A DNA stretch of 64,000 nt from Pedobacter sp014947265 (GTDB lineage: Bacteria > Bacteroidota > Bacteroidia > Sphingobacteriales > Sphingobacteriaceae): contig NZ_JADCNK010000001.1 of assembly GCF_014947265.1 (NCBI RefSeq), positions 62,001 through 126,000 on the forward strand, read 5' to 3'. Positions 33,475 to 42,893 of the stretch are shown in pieces (positions within the stretch are counted from its first letter, which is position 1; every line of letters begins with the position of its first letter). The notes under the pieces are model-generated. The model was not told where the DNA came from and searched no databases. It worked only from the letters and a program-made list of their open reading frames with translations. The position numbers and the translations under genes are program-made.

Positions 33475-35985
33475 TTATTCTTTCTCTAAATCTGCTGCAC
33501 CTTTTTTAAATAATTCGGCCTGTTTGTCCAGTTTTGCTTTTGCTTCTCCGCTTGCAGCAGCTGCCTGTTTGGCTTTACCCTGTGCAGTTGCAGTATAAGC
33601 ACCGGCCAATTGCTTGTTTAAATAAGTTTGTAACTTTAATCTTTCAATGGCGTTACTAATGTTCGTTATACCTTGCTCAGTAACCGCAGGGTTAGTGTTG
33701 GCTCTCAGATACTGAAAATACTGACCTACTACACCAAAAACTTTATTCCTATCGCCCGTAAGCATAATGTTATCGTAAAATGCCTGATAATCATCCTTTG
33801 GTTCGTTGATGTATAAGGATGCGATTGAAGGCGCAATGTGCGCTCTTGTATCTTCATCTAACGATGCTATGGCCGGAATGGTTTCCTGCGGTGCCAGTTT
33901 GGCCAGGCCATCAATACCAGCAGCAATTACCTTGTACGATCTATCTTTTAAACTTTCCAATACTAAAGTTTTATAAGCCTGATCGCCAGTTGCTGCTAGT
34001 TTCACAATTGCAGCTGATCTTGCTTCGGTATTTTTATCTGTTTTGGCGATCTGAAGTAAAACCGGCAAAGCGGCTGCTTTAATCTGAGCATCTTCTAAGT
34101 TAATGCCATCTATACTTAAAGCGCGTAAATCTGCGGATTTATCCTTTAAACCTTCTAACAACACCTGTTGACCGCTGTTGGCTTTGCTTTGCATAATGAA
34201 TTGTAAGGCTTCAATTCTATTGGCATAACTTGGGGCATTTTTGTACTGGAAATAATAGTTTTCTGCAGTTTTATTGTCATTGGTTTCGCCAACCAAAATT
34301 TTATCCACATCAAAATCGATTAAATCGGGTTTGGCACTCACGTCAAAGCTAAAATTCTGCTCACGACTATTAATCAGAATTTCTTTCCTGATTTTTTTAC
34401 CTCCTGCGTAAATATCAATTTTTATAGGCAACGTAAAGGTCTGCACGCTCGAATCCTGTGTTTGTTTAACTTTAATTGTTGCCTTGCCGTTTTCGTAACC
34501 ATAATCGATACTTAAAACCGGGTGACCACCATTGTAATACCATTGATTAAAATAAGGACTCCAATCTTTTCCGGTAACATCTTCCATCGCTAAACGCAAT
34601 TGATGTGTTTCGCCGTTTTTAAAGGCATTGGTAGTGAGGTAACGGTTAAGCGATTTGTAGAAAGCCTCATCACCCATCTGGTTTTTTAAGGCATACAAAA
34701 TAATAGATCCTTTGGCATAGCTGATATTATCGAACATATCTTCCTTATCATTATAATAGAAGCGGGCTAAAACCGGACTTTCGCCTTTTTTAGTCGAACC
34801 AAGGTAAGATTGTAGTTTTTCGTAACGCGATTTATCTTCCGCATCCTGACCTGCATCATGCCCATGCCAGATTACCTCACCAAAGGTGGCGAAAGATTCG
34901 TTCATGGTTAAGTTAGACCAAGATTCGGCCGTTACATAATCGCCAAACCACTGGTGAAAAAGTTCGTGTGCAATGGTTCCTTCTTCATTTTCGTCCAATA
35001 ACTCCCGATCGGTTTTTTGTACCTGTTCGCCGTGCAAAGTAGCGGTAGTATTTTCCATAGCGCCCGAAACATAATCTCTGGCTACTACCTGTGCATATTT
35101 GTTCCATGGATAATCCACACCTAACAAATTGCTGTAAAACCGGATCATCTCAGGTGTTTTACCAAAAATTTGCTTGGCGTAAGGTGCATATTTAGGCTCC
35201 AGGTAATAATTCACCTCCTTGCCTTTATAAGTATCTTTTGTGATTTTGAATTCGCCCACAGCCATCATAAACAAATATGGAGCGTGGGGCAAATCCATTT
35301 TCCAGGTATCGGTTCTTGTTCCATCTGCATTTGCTTTCTGGCTCACCAATTTTCCGTTAGAGAGCGTTGTATATTTCGATTTTACGGTTATCGAAATCTC
35401 TTCGGTCGTTTTCTGATCAGGCTTATCAATAGTGGGAAACCATGCTGAAGATGATTCCGTTTCACCCTGTGTCCAGATCTGTGTTGGCTTATTTTTATCA
35501 GTACCATCCGGGTTGATAAAATACAAACCTTTTGCATCGGTTATGGCCGCACTTCCTTTTACTTTTAATTCATCTGGTTTAGCGGTGTAGGCGATATAAA
35601 CTGTGTACTTTTCGGTATTGGTGTACTTTTTATTTAAGGTGATATACAGCTTATTATCTTTATAAACATATTTAAGCGGAGTATTTCCTTTTGCGCCAAC
35701 CAATGCAACGGTTTTAATATCCATTCCCTGTGCATCAAAGGTTAAAGAGTCTGTAGCATAAAAATGAGGCTTTAATGTAACCCATTCTTTACCGTTCAGG
35801 TATCGCTTAGCATAATCAAAAGATACATCGAGTTTGGTATGTACCAGATCGTTAACTTTGGTTGCAGTTACACGGTAAATATTTAAGTTGTTCGATTTTT
35901 CTGCAGGCTGCTCCTGTGCAAAAAGTGGATTAGCCATTAAGGCCGAAGCCAGCATCATACCACAGGCAATAATTTTTTTATTCAT
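33475..35985 (-). CDS. M1 family aminopeptidase
   Basis: 836 aa from the ATG at 35985 (MNKKIIACGMM...PLFAQ signal peptide); the longer frame from 36033 is rejected because its extra residues break the signal. Zinc peptidase: GAMEN-type motif SGAMENTT, HELFHQW (HExxH) and the downstream Glu in NESFA, around residues 310-365. The C-terminal third is HEAT-like helical repeats followed by an Ala/Lys-rich tail. Probably a periplasmic aminopeptidase. Promoter at 36044-36076. Confidence 0.94.
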   Translation of the reverse strand: MNKKIIACGMMLASALMANPLFAQEQPAEKSNNLNIYRVTATKVNDLVHTKLDVSFDYAKRYLNGKEWVTLKPHFYATDSLTFDAQGMDIKTVALVGAKGNTPLKYVYKDNKLYITLNKKYTNTEKYTVYIAYTAKPDELKVKGSAAITDAKGLYFINPDGTDKNKPTQIWTQGETESSSAWFPTIDKPDQKTTEEISITVKSKYTTLSNGKLVSQKANADGTRTDTWKMDLPHAPYLFMMAVGEFKITKDTYKGKEVNYYLEPKYAPYAKQIFGKTPEMIRFYSNLLGVDYPWNKYAQVVARDYVSGAMENTTATLHGEQVQKTDRELLDENEEGTIAHELFHQWFGDYVTAESWSNLTMNESFATFGEVIWHGHDAGQDAEDKSRYEKLQSYLGSTKKGESPVLARFYYNDKEDMFDNISYAKGSIILYALKNQMGDEAFYKSLNRYLTTNAFKNGETHQLRLAMEDVTGKDWSPYFNQWYYNGGHPVLSIDYGYENGKATIKVKQTQDSSVQTFTLPIKIDIYAGGKKIRKEILINSREQNFSFDVSAKPDLIDFDVDKILVGETNDNKTAENYYFQYKNAPSYANRIEALQFIMQSKANSGQQVLLEGLKDKSADLRALSIDGINLEDAQIKAAALPVLLQIAKTDKNTEARSAAIVKLAATGDQAYKTLVLESLKDRSYKVIAAGIDGLAKLAPQETIPAIASLDEDTRAHIAPSIASLYINEPKDDYQAFYDNIMLTGDRNKVFGVVGQYFQYLRANTNPAVTEQGITNISNAIERLKLQTYLNKQLAGAYTATAQGKAKQAAAASGEAKAKLDKQAELFKKGAADLEKE

Positions 35986-36043
35986 TTTTATGTTGTTACG
36001 GTTAGTACACTTTAAACAAGCTATTCGTGCCAAAGCTAAAACG

Positions 36044-36076
36044 CAAATGTAGTTCCCTTTCTTTTGTTTTTACAAA
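36044..36076 (-). promoter_or_regulatory. Promoter of M1 peptidase gene
   Basis: On the minus strand TTTG (36076-36073), 21 nt, then TACATTTG (36051-36044): both Bacteroidota boxes at proper spacing. A second TAGCTTTG lies at 36038-36031. Confidence 0.6.
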
Positions 36077-36087
36077 CATTAAAAAAT

Positions 36088-36969
36088 TTAATTGGTTGCT
36101 ACAGGCTGCAAAATGTAACCTTTAAGCTGTAACCCTTTTATTAAACCCTCGGCACCTACTAAATGGCCAGCTCCAACAGCTATAAACAGCGACTGGTTTT
36201 GCATTAAGGCAGGTAATTGATCTAACCATCTTTTATTCCGGTTTTTCAACAATTCGGTCATAAATTCTTTGGTTTCCTCATCCTGTATTTTGAAAAAATC
36301 GGTTAATTTATCGATATCCTGGGCAATATAATTAGTTTTCAGTTCCTCCATTTGTTGTTTGCTTTTATCCGCTTCCCTAATTGATTTTAGCAATGCTTTT
36401 TTTTGTTTTTGCAGATCGCTATCAAACAAAAGTGCACCCTGATATTCGGCAGTTTCCAAACCATATAATGACTTTCCGTTTTTCCTGGCATATTTCTGAA
36501 AGCTGTCATCTATACCTTCGCTTATATCATTTAACATATCCGGGCTTTCAAAAAGCACCATCATTATCGATACCATTGCAGGTTTAAACTTATTCATCTG
36601 CTCTAGTTCAAAACCTGGTTGTTTGGTTTTAAAATAATCTTCAACCTCTTTAAATTCTGCTTTTGTTAATAAACGATCTAGTGTATTGTCTTTCATTATT
36701 AAAAACGGGGCAATTTTAGATTGCGTACTACTATCCATTACAATTTCGCCAACTACTGCATCAGCCGATTCCAATTTCTCTTGTAAAACCTTCATGGTAT
36801 CGGCAAATTTTGCACTGATTAAATGATAGGTGCCAAACAAATAGGAGGGCTTTTTTAATCCGTTACCGGAAATTTCCCACAGCAGGGTGTTAGTAGCCTT
36901 TTTAGTTTGTGCGTTAAGGCTGAGCCCGAACCCTAAAAGGGCGATGAATAATAATTTAAAGTTTTTCAT
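36088..36969 (-). CDS. TraB/GumN family protein
   Basis: 293 aa with a signal peptide (LGFGLSLNAQ, cleaved about residue 21). The N-terminal LLWEISGNGLKKPSYLFGTYHL carries the family GxH motif, and the C-terminal LFIAVGAGHLVGAEGLIKGLQLKGY carries the second GxxH. Family members adopt an EreA-like fold, and many are thought to be metal-dependent hydrolases or proteases (compare Tiki). Probably periplasmic. Substrate unknown. It lies upstream of the M1 peptidase gene, which has its own promoter. Confidence 0.87.
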   Translation of the reverse strand: MKNFKLLFIALLGFGLSLNAQTKKATNTLLWEISGNGLKKPSYLFGTYHLISAKFADTMKVLQEKLESADAVVGEIVMDSSTQSKIAPFLIMKDNTLDRLLTKAEFKEVEDYFKTKQPGFELEQMNKFKPAMVSIMMVLFESPDMLNDISEGIDDSFQKYARKNGKSLYGLETAEYQGALLFDSDLQKQKKALLKSIREADKSKQQMEELKTNYIAQDIDKLTDFFKIQDEETKEFMTELLKNRNKRWLDQLPALMQNQSLFIAVGAGHLVGAEGLIKGLQLKGYILQPVATN

Positions 36970-37102
36970 TGAATAGTAGCGTTGAGTAAAATTAGGGTAA
37001 GATATTAGAATTATGCTAAAGTTAAGCTACTGTAGGCCAGGAGAAAAATGCTCGTTCGTAAAATATTGTTTTCGCAAATACAAATCCTTATTTTAGTCAA
37101 AT

Positions 37103-38215
37103 ATGAAAAAGGCGCTTTTATTCCTCATTACAATCTGCATCACTACTCTGGTTTCTGCGCAGCAATATGTTATTAATGCACAAATCACTGGTTTTGAAAG
37201 TGGAACTAAGTTTTACTTAAACGATCAGGAGCTTGATACCGACATTGATAGTGCCATCATCGAAAATAACGTTCTAAATTTCAAAGGCACCCTTACAAAA
37301 ACGCCTCAATCGCTATGGGTAAAAACAATTGTAGCAAATGAGTCTTATTACTTTACCTTACTGATGGGAAATGAAAAAATTAATGTGAGGGGAGACATTA
37401 AGGATTTGCCTTTTGATCTGAAGATAACCGGATCAAAAACGCAGGATATGCACAATAAAATGATAGACTTGACCAAAGAAGGCATTAAGCAACGGAATAA
37501 ATTAGTAGCAGAATACTTTGCCCTGACTGATGATAGCGCTAAATTAAAGGCTAAAGCAATATGGAAGGTTATTGGAAAGATAGATAGTACAGACAAGGTT
37601 ACAAGAATGAATTTTGTAAGGCAGAATTTAAATAGTTTTGAAGCGCTCGATGCTCTTTTCTATCTTAAAAATGATTTTCCAAGAGATACAATACGTAAAT
37701 TTTATAATTCTCTTCATTCAGATTTTAAGAATACGTTATATGCAAAAAGAATTGATACGTATTTAAAGGTTGGAGACATTATCGATAAAGGAGATAGTTT
37801 TTACAATTTTAATGCTTTTGATAAAGATGGGAAGAAACATTCTTTATCTGAAGTATCGGGCAAATATATATTACTAGATTTTTCATCTACATTCTGTGGT
37901 CCTTGTATTGCTTCAATTCCAGAGCTAAAGGAGATCTCTCAAAAGCTCAGTGATAATTTATCAGTAGTCTCCTTTTCATGCGATGCCGGGAAAGAAACCT
38001 GGCTGAAAGGCTTAAATAGAGACCAAACAAAATGGCTAAGCCTCTGGGACGGGAAAGGATTTTATGGTGAAACAATCATCAAATATGGTATATCAGGTTA
38101 CCCTACTTTTGTACTCATCAATCCACATGGAAAAATCGTCTCCAAATGGTCAGGCTATGAAGAGGGAGCGCTATTTAATAAAGTTCTTGGACAGATCTCT
38201 ACAAAATCCAATTAA
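37103..38215 (+). CDS. DUF4369-thioredoxin fold protein
   Basis: 370 aa. Signal peptide ends VSAQ (about residue 20). Residues 22-115 match the DUF4369 beta domain (INAQITGFESGTKFYLND...), a helical linker follows, and residues about 235-370 are a TlpA/ResA-like thioredoxin fold with CGPC at 265-268 and cis-Pro in GYPTFVLI. This domain order is common in Bacteroidota envelope thiol-disulfide oxidoreductases. Periplasmic reductase activity is likely; the substrate is unknown. Single gene. Confidence 0.9.
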   Translation: MKKALLFLITICITTLVSAQQYVINAQITGFESGTKFYLNDQELDTDIDSAIIENNVLNFKGTLTKTPQSLWVKTIVANESYYFTLLMGNEKINVRGDIKDLPFDLKITGSKTQDMHNKMIDLTKEGIKQRNKLVAEYFALTDDSAKLKAKAIWKVIGKIDSTDKVTRMNFVRQNLNSFEALDALFYLKNDFPRDTIRKFYNSLHSDFKNTLYAKRIDTYLKVGDIIDKGDSFYNFNAFDKDGKKHSLSEVSGKYILLDFSSTFCGPCIASIPELKEISQKLSDNLSVVSFSCDAGKETWLKGLNRDQTKWLSLWDGKGFYGETIIKYGISGYPTFVLINPHGKIVSKWSGYEEGALFNKVLGQISTKSN

Positions 38216-38383
38216 TATTTTGTTTTGCACTTAAGCCTAAACCCAATGTAACGGGTAAAAGAGAATCACAAATAATCTGATCTTTCTATTAAGTAAAGGT
38301 TTTAAACAAATTGCGATAAGATAAGTGCTAAACATACCTGCTTTCCTTTATTTTTTTGTTTTTTTGTGTAAATCGTTAGATAT

Positions 38384-39925
38384 ATGACTACAGATATTCA
38401 ATCCATTTTAAATAAGTTGGGCGTAAAAGCGGTCAATTCAGCCTATAGTACAGGTAGCCATTGGGGAGGCGAATCGAATACCGATACACTAGAAAGTTTT
38501 TCTCCTGTTGATGGTAAACTGATCGCTACGGCAAAAGTTGCAGGCAAAGCAGACTATGATGCGGTTGTTGTAAAGGCACAAGCAGCTTTTGCGGACTGGC
38601 GTACGGTTCCTGCTCCAAAAAGAGGCGAAATTATTCGCCAGTTTGGCGATGCTTTACGTGAGCATAAAGACGCCTTGGGCACTTTGGTTTCTTACGAAAT
38701 GGGAAAAAGTTTACAGGAAGGATTTGGTGAAGTGCAGGAAATGATCGATATCTGCGATTTTGCAGTGGGTTTATCGAGGCAGCTTTATGGCTTAACGATG
38801 CATAGTGAACGCTCGAACCACCGCATGTACGAACAATGGCATCCATTGGGAATTGTAGGAATTATTTCTGCCTTTAATTTCCCTGTAGCCGTTTGGAGCT
38901 GGAACACTGCTTTGGCTTTGGTTTGCGGCAATGTTTGCATCTGGAAACCTTCAGAAAAAACACCCTTAACCGCCATTGCCTGTCAACATATTATTGCAAA
39001 GGTTTTTAAAGATAACGGTATCGCCGAAGGGGTTTGCAACCTGGTTTTAGGCGATAGGGAAGTTGGCGAACTCATGACAAATGATGGCCGTATTCCTTTA
39101 ATTTCTGCCACCGGATCGACACGCATGGGCAAGGCAGTTGGAGCTGCTGTTGGGGCGCGGTTAGGAAAAAGCTTGTTGGAGCTTGGCGGTAATAATGCCA
39201 TTATTATTTCAGAACATGCTGATCTAGACATGAGTTTAATTGGTGCTGTATTTGGTGCGGTTGGTACTGCAGGCCAGCGTTGCACTTCTACCAGAAGGTT
39301 AATTATCCACGAAAGCGTATATGATGCTTTTACCGCTAAACTGGTTAAAGCTTACGGACAATTGCGCATTGGTGATCCTTTAGATCAAAATAACCACGTA
39401 GGTCCATTAATTGATACCGATGCGGTTGCAGCCTACTTAGATTCTATTGCTAAATGTAAAGCTGAAGGCGGCAATTTTGTGGTAGAGGGCGGCGTTTTAT
39501 CCGGGGATGCCTACACAAGCGGGTGTTATGTAAAGCCATGCATTGCGGAGGTTCAGAATGATTTCAAGATTGTTCAACACGAAACGTTTGCGCCAATTTT
39601 ATACTTAATTAAATACAAAACATTAGAGGAGGCCATTGCTTTGCAAAACGCTGTTCCGCAAGGATTATCTTCGGCCATTATGACCTTGAATTTAAGAGAG
39701 GCAGAGCAGTTCTTATCGGCCAAAGGATCTGACTGTGGTATCGCAAATGTAAATATCGGTACTTCAGGTGCAGAAATTGGCGGTGCTTTTGGTGGCGAGA
39801 AAGAAACAGGTGGTGGCAGGGAAAGCGGATCGGATGCCTGGAGAGCTTATATGCGCAGGCAAACCAATACCATCAATTATTCGGATACACTGCCTTTAGC
39901 GCAGGGGATAAAATTTGATTTGTAA
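38384..39925 (+). CDS. ALDH7-type aldehyde dehydrogenase (aminoadipate-semialdehyde dehydrogenase)
   Basis: 513 aa. Aldehyde dehydrogenase fold with NFPVAVW (cofactor loop), LELGGNNAII (general base Glu) and GQRCTSTRR (nucleophile Cys, about residue 302). The C-terminal TNTINYSDTLPLAQGIKF is the tail that marks the ALDH7 (antiquitin/AmaB) group, which oxidises 2-aminoadipate semialdehyde in lysine breakdown. No other lysine-degradation gene is adjacent, so the substrate rests on family resemblance. Single gene followed by a repeat half-copy and a bidirectional terminator. Confidence 0.9.
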   Translation: MTTDIQSILNKLGVKAVNSAYSTGSHWGGESNTDTLESFSPVDGKLIATAKVAGKADYDAVVVKAQAAFADWRTVPAPKRGEIIRQFGDALREHKDALGTLVSYEMGKSLQEGFGEVQEMIDICDFAVGLSRQLYGLTMHSERSNHRMYEQWHPLGIVGIISAFNFPVAVWSWNTALALVCGNVCIWKPSEKTPLTAIACQHIIAKVFKDNGIAEGVCNLVLGDREVGELMTNDGRIPLISATGSTRMGKAVGAAVGARLGKSLLELGGNNAIIISEHADLDMSLIGAVFGAVGTAGQRCTSTRRLIIHESVYDAFTAKLVKAYGQLRIGDPLDQNNHVGPLIDTDAVAAYLDSIAKCKAEGGNFVVEGGVLSGDAYTSGCYVKPCIAEVQNDFKIVQHETFAPILYLIKYKTLEEAIALQNAVPQGLSSAIMTLNLREAEQFLSAKGSDCGIANVNIGTSGAEIGGAFGGEKETGGGRESGSDAWRAYMRRQTNTINYSDTLPLAQGIKFDL

Positions 39926-39933
39926 AGAAAATT

Positions 39934-39966
39934 CGTCATTGCGAGGAGGAACGACGAAGCAATCTA
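39934..39966. repeat. Half copy of CGTCATTGCGAGG repeat
   Basis: CGTCATTGCGAGGAGG through GAAGCAATCTA, nearly identical to the left half of 33359-33459. The right half is absent. Confidence 0.8.
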
Positions 39967-40010
39967 TATTGGTTAGGATTTATAACTAGGGGTGTCCGAA
40001 ACCTTCGTTA

Positions 40011-40048
40011 ACAAAAAAGGCGCTGAACTAAAAATTCAGCGCCTTTGT
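40011..40048 (-). terminator. Bidirectional terminator between ALDH7 and GIN genes
   Basis: Perfect 12-bp stem AAAGGCGCTGAA (40016-40027) with TTCAGCGCCTTT (40035-40046), 7-nt loop. The minus strand has a run of six T; the plus strand has a weaker tail. It can end both convergent genes. Confidence 0.88.
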
Positions 40049-40067
40049 GGTAAAATATATGATGGAG

Positions 40068-40706
40068 TTAGAATAGTTTTTCTAATAAAGAAACCTGTAT
40101 GTCGTCATAACGGGACTTGTTGTTAGCCAAAAGAGATTTTCCTGTTAATCGGATACTACTTTCCAGCGCAGTAAAACCAGCCATGTTTATTCTGGATGCT
40201 ACACCCATTACAGCTTGGTGTAAATCGGTAATCCCTTCTAATTTTAAGGATGCACCATCTTTAATATTTGTTGATAAATTAACAGTGTTGGCTTTAATAT
40301 CTGCCGATGCCTCATCATTTAAAACAATGTTTAGGCTTAACAGGTTGAAATTTCCGGCAGTACTTACACTTGCAGTATTTGAAGCTTCGATAGCAGTTAA
40401 GTTATTTACGCGGACGATTACGGTTAGGGTATTTTTATCAAAAGAGCTAACTCTAAGTTCTTCACCATGCTGTTGTACCAGGGCATTTTTGGTGTAATAT
40501 TGATTATAAACCTCAACACTTTCTTTGGCATCCTGAACAAGGACCAGTTTTACGTTTCCGGAAACTACAATTTTACTGATGTTTCTAACATTTGTTAATG
40601 CAGTGTAGCTGGCATTATTTTCTGTTGAATTTGCTACGGCTGTTGCGCTGCTTAAAGTAACCATTACCAATGCTGCTGCGAATAAATTTTTGATAGAAGT
40701 TTTCAT
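40068..40706 (-). CDS. GIN domain (DUF2807) secreted protein
   Basis: 212 aa with a signal peptide (TLSSATAVANS). The mature part is a repetitive beta structure of the GIN/DUF2807 type: ISKIVVSGNVKLVLVQ at the start, then a series of short strands (LTAIEASNTASVSTAG, LSLNIVLNDEASADIKA, LEGITDLHQAVMGVAS), likely a right-handed beta helix. Auto-transporter-adhesin-like in fold; its role in the envelope is unknown. It has its own promoter region and terminator. Confidence 0.85.
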   Translation of the reverse strand: MKTSIKNLFAAALVMVTLSSATAVANSTENNASYTALTNVRNISKIVVSGNVKLVLVQDAKESVEVYNQYYTKNALVQQHGEELRVSSFDKNTLTVIVRVNNLTAIEASNTASVSTAGNFNLLSLNIVLNDEASADIKANTVNLSTNIKDGASLKLEGITDLHQAVMGVASRINMAGFTALESSIRLTGKSLLANNKSRYDDIQVSLLEKLF

Positions 40707-40892
40707 GACCTTAATATTTTTATGTTTATAAAACTTTATTTTAAATCCCTAATTATTAGGTGGTTTTGTAATTAAGACTGCGGTATGGCAAAAACGTTTC
40801 AGCCAGTTACTGGCTATTATACCATGCACTTTTATTTATAGACGAACGCCGAATTAACCTATACGAAATCCTGCGTATTTTGGAAACATCGA

Positions 40893-40929
40893 CGAAAAAA
40901 AAGGCCGGATTAATTAAAACCCGGCCTCC
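40893..40929 (-). terminator. Terminator of DUF4153 gene
   Basis: Stem AGGCCGG (40902-40908) with CCGGCCT (40921-40927), 12-nt loop, followed on the minus strand by eight T (40902-40895). Lies 17 bp past the stop at 40946. Confidence 0.85.
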
Positions 40930-40945
40930 TGGAATAAAATTTAGC

Positions 40946-42757
40946 TTAAAGTTTTTTAATAAGCAGATAAGTAGTAGTCTCGTTCCAAAAATAATCATCA
41001 CGATTATCGTCGTAATAAGTACTTTCTAATGTGGTAAGCACAATGGTGTATTGGTATCCGTTAATATTCTTGGAAACAGTCATTAGCTTTGCCGGATAGA
41101 GGTACGCCTGTTTTTTATCAATCGCCTTTAATTCTCCTTTTTGGTAGGCTTTTACCGCCTGATCGAACAACGCTTTAAAATCGATATGTAATGACGGCTG
41201 ATTGTTAATTGATAGTGAAACATTTAGGTTGCTTCTCTCTATTTTAAGATCTGCACCATTAAGACGTATCAAATTTTCGTTGGGGTATTGATTAATTGGG
41301 ATGAGGTAATCATAGCCCTTAACATTCAAAACCTGGTTTTCGTCGTTCTGAAGTTTAATGTTTACACCCTCATCGTATTTTCTTTCATCCCTAACCTTAA
41401 AAATAGCTAAAGCAGTATCTACTTTTTTTTCTTTCATACTATAACGGTAAGTATCAGAGGTATCGATTTTCTGCTCTATTTTGCTCAGGTCTTTTTTGGT
41501 AAAAGACTGTAAAGTTTTTAACCCATGAGTATAGACCAGGTACCTGATTACCGCAGGTCGTTCTTTTATATCCTCTTTTTTCGTACTGCTCATGATCCTT
41601 TTTAAACGGCTCAACTGCGAGAACTTAGAAACTGAAAAAGCACTCTGCGGACCATATGTAGCCAAAAGCGAAGTGATGCACAAGCTTATTGGGATAACTT
41701 TAATATTCTGTTTTTTACTGAAGAGAAAATAAATGGTTATACCTGCAAGCCATAGTGCCAGTGCCGTTAAAATATACCTGCTTTCGGTAATACCATAATG
41801 ACCAACCCTTTTCCACACGGCTAATAATAAAAGTACCACTAAGGGGATCAACATGACATAAAAGAATCTCGAAAATAATTTAATCCAATTATTTCCTGCT
41901 GTTTCTTTAACCGGGTAAACCAACAGCAACGATAAAATGCCAAATACCGAATAGCCTAAAATCAGGCTCGATACCAGTCCTTTAGGCAATTGCCATTGTA
42001 CTGCGATTTTAAGTTCGTAAATCAGTAAGATTGCCAGGTAAATGGTTACAAGTGGGATAAGCACAAACTGTGTAAATATTTTCAGGCCTCTTGGGTAACT
42101 TTGATCTTCTTCAAGCAATTTATAATCCGTTGGGATTCCTGCTAAAAAGAAAGTAGTATTAAACCCCGCACTAATAATGGCAAATAAAGTCATGTAAGTT
42201 TGCCATCTGATATCCGCATTAAATAATCCGTTAATGGCAACCAAGGCAATTGCTAAACCTGCATATAGAACGGCAGAGTAAAGCGCAGAAGTTAGAAACC
42301 TTAAAAAAAGTGCTTTGTTAAACTGCCAAAAACCATTCATTTTTGCATGACCAATAAATGGAGCAAATGCCACAAGCAAATGAAAGGCAAAGGCGAATAG
42401 GAAAATGCGGTAAAGATCTGCCGAATAGTTTGCAGGATCGAGGCTGAAATATAGTATTGCACATATCAGGATGCCTCCCACGCGCAACATCCATTTTTTT
42501 ATTGGCAGATATTGGTTCCGTTCAGAAATTAAATCGAGAGCCAATAAAAGCGTAAGCGCCAGATTTAAAATAGCTATCGCTTTTATCAGGTGGCCTTCGA
42601 GTTTTTCATTTGGTTCCGAATGATATCGGTAATCTGAAATGTGGATGTAATAGCACCAGCAAATAGTTGCAGCAACGGCAAAAATAAATTGTAAGGGGAA
42701 GCGCTTTATTACGTTTCTAAAACCATAGTAAAGCTGTTGGAGAGAAGGTAATTTCAT
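40946..42757 (-). CDS. DUF4153 multi-spanning membrane protein
   Basis: 603 aa. About 11-12 transmembrane segments fill residues 20-400, followed by a soluble C-terminal domain of about 200 residues. The N-terminus and the pattern of short loops match DUF4153, a Bacteroidota inner-membrane family of unknown function. The soluble part has KIEQKIDTSDTYRYSM and a beta-rich end. Divergent from the outer-membrane barrel gene at 42894. Confidence 0.83.
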   Translation of the reverse strand: MKLPSLQQLYYGFRNVIKRFPLQFIFAVAATICWCYYIHISDYRYHSEPNEKLEGHLIKAIAILNLALTLLLALDLISERNQYLPIKKWMLRVGGILICAILYFSLDPANYSADLYRIFLFAFAFHLLVAFAPFIGHAKMNGFWQFNKALFLRFLTSALYSAVLYAGLAIALVAINGLFNADIRWQTYMTLFAIISAGFNTTFFLAGIPTDYKLLEEDQSYPRGLKIFTQFVLIPLVTIYLAILLIYELKIAVQWQLPKGLVSSLILGYSVFGILSLLLVYPVKETAGNNWIKLFSRFFYVMLIPLVVLLLLAVWKRVGHYGITESRYILTALALWLAGITIYFLFSKKQNIKVIPISLCITSLLATYGPQSAFSVSKFSQLSRLKRIMSSTKKEDIKERPAVIRYLVYTHGLKTLQSFTKKDLSKIEQKIDTSDTYRYSMKEKKVDTALAIFKVRDERKYDEGVNIKLQNDENQVLNVKGYDYLIPINQYPNENLIRLNGADLKIERSNLNVSLSINNQPSLHIDFKALFDQAVKAYQKGELKAIDKKQAYLYPAKLMTVSKNINGYQYTIVLTTLESTYYDDNRDDYFWNETTTYLLIKKL

Positions 42758-42893
42758 CCGGTTTTTTTGATTAAAGATATCATCTTTTATGGTTAATGGC
42801 TACAGCTCAATTTTTAAATTGTTAAAAAAGGTTAAACTATCAAAAACAACTAATATATTAGTTAAATTCGATAAACAAAACCAAATCCTATCT

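Noticed and set aside
33276..33509. 77-codon frame across the CGTCATTGCG palindrome
   Set aside because: Most of it is translated repeat, and it overlaps the end of the M1 peptidase gene.
40807..41001. 64-codon frame at the end of the DUF4153 gene
   Set aside because: Overlaps the DUF4153 C-terminus in another frame and crosses its terminator.
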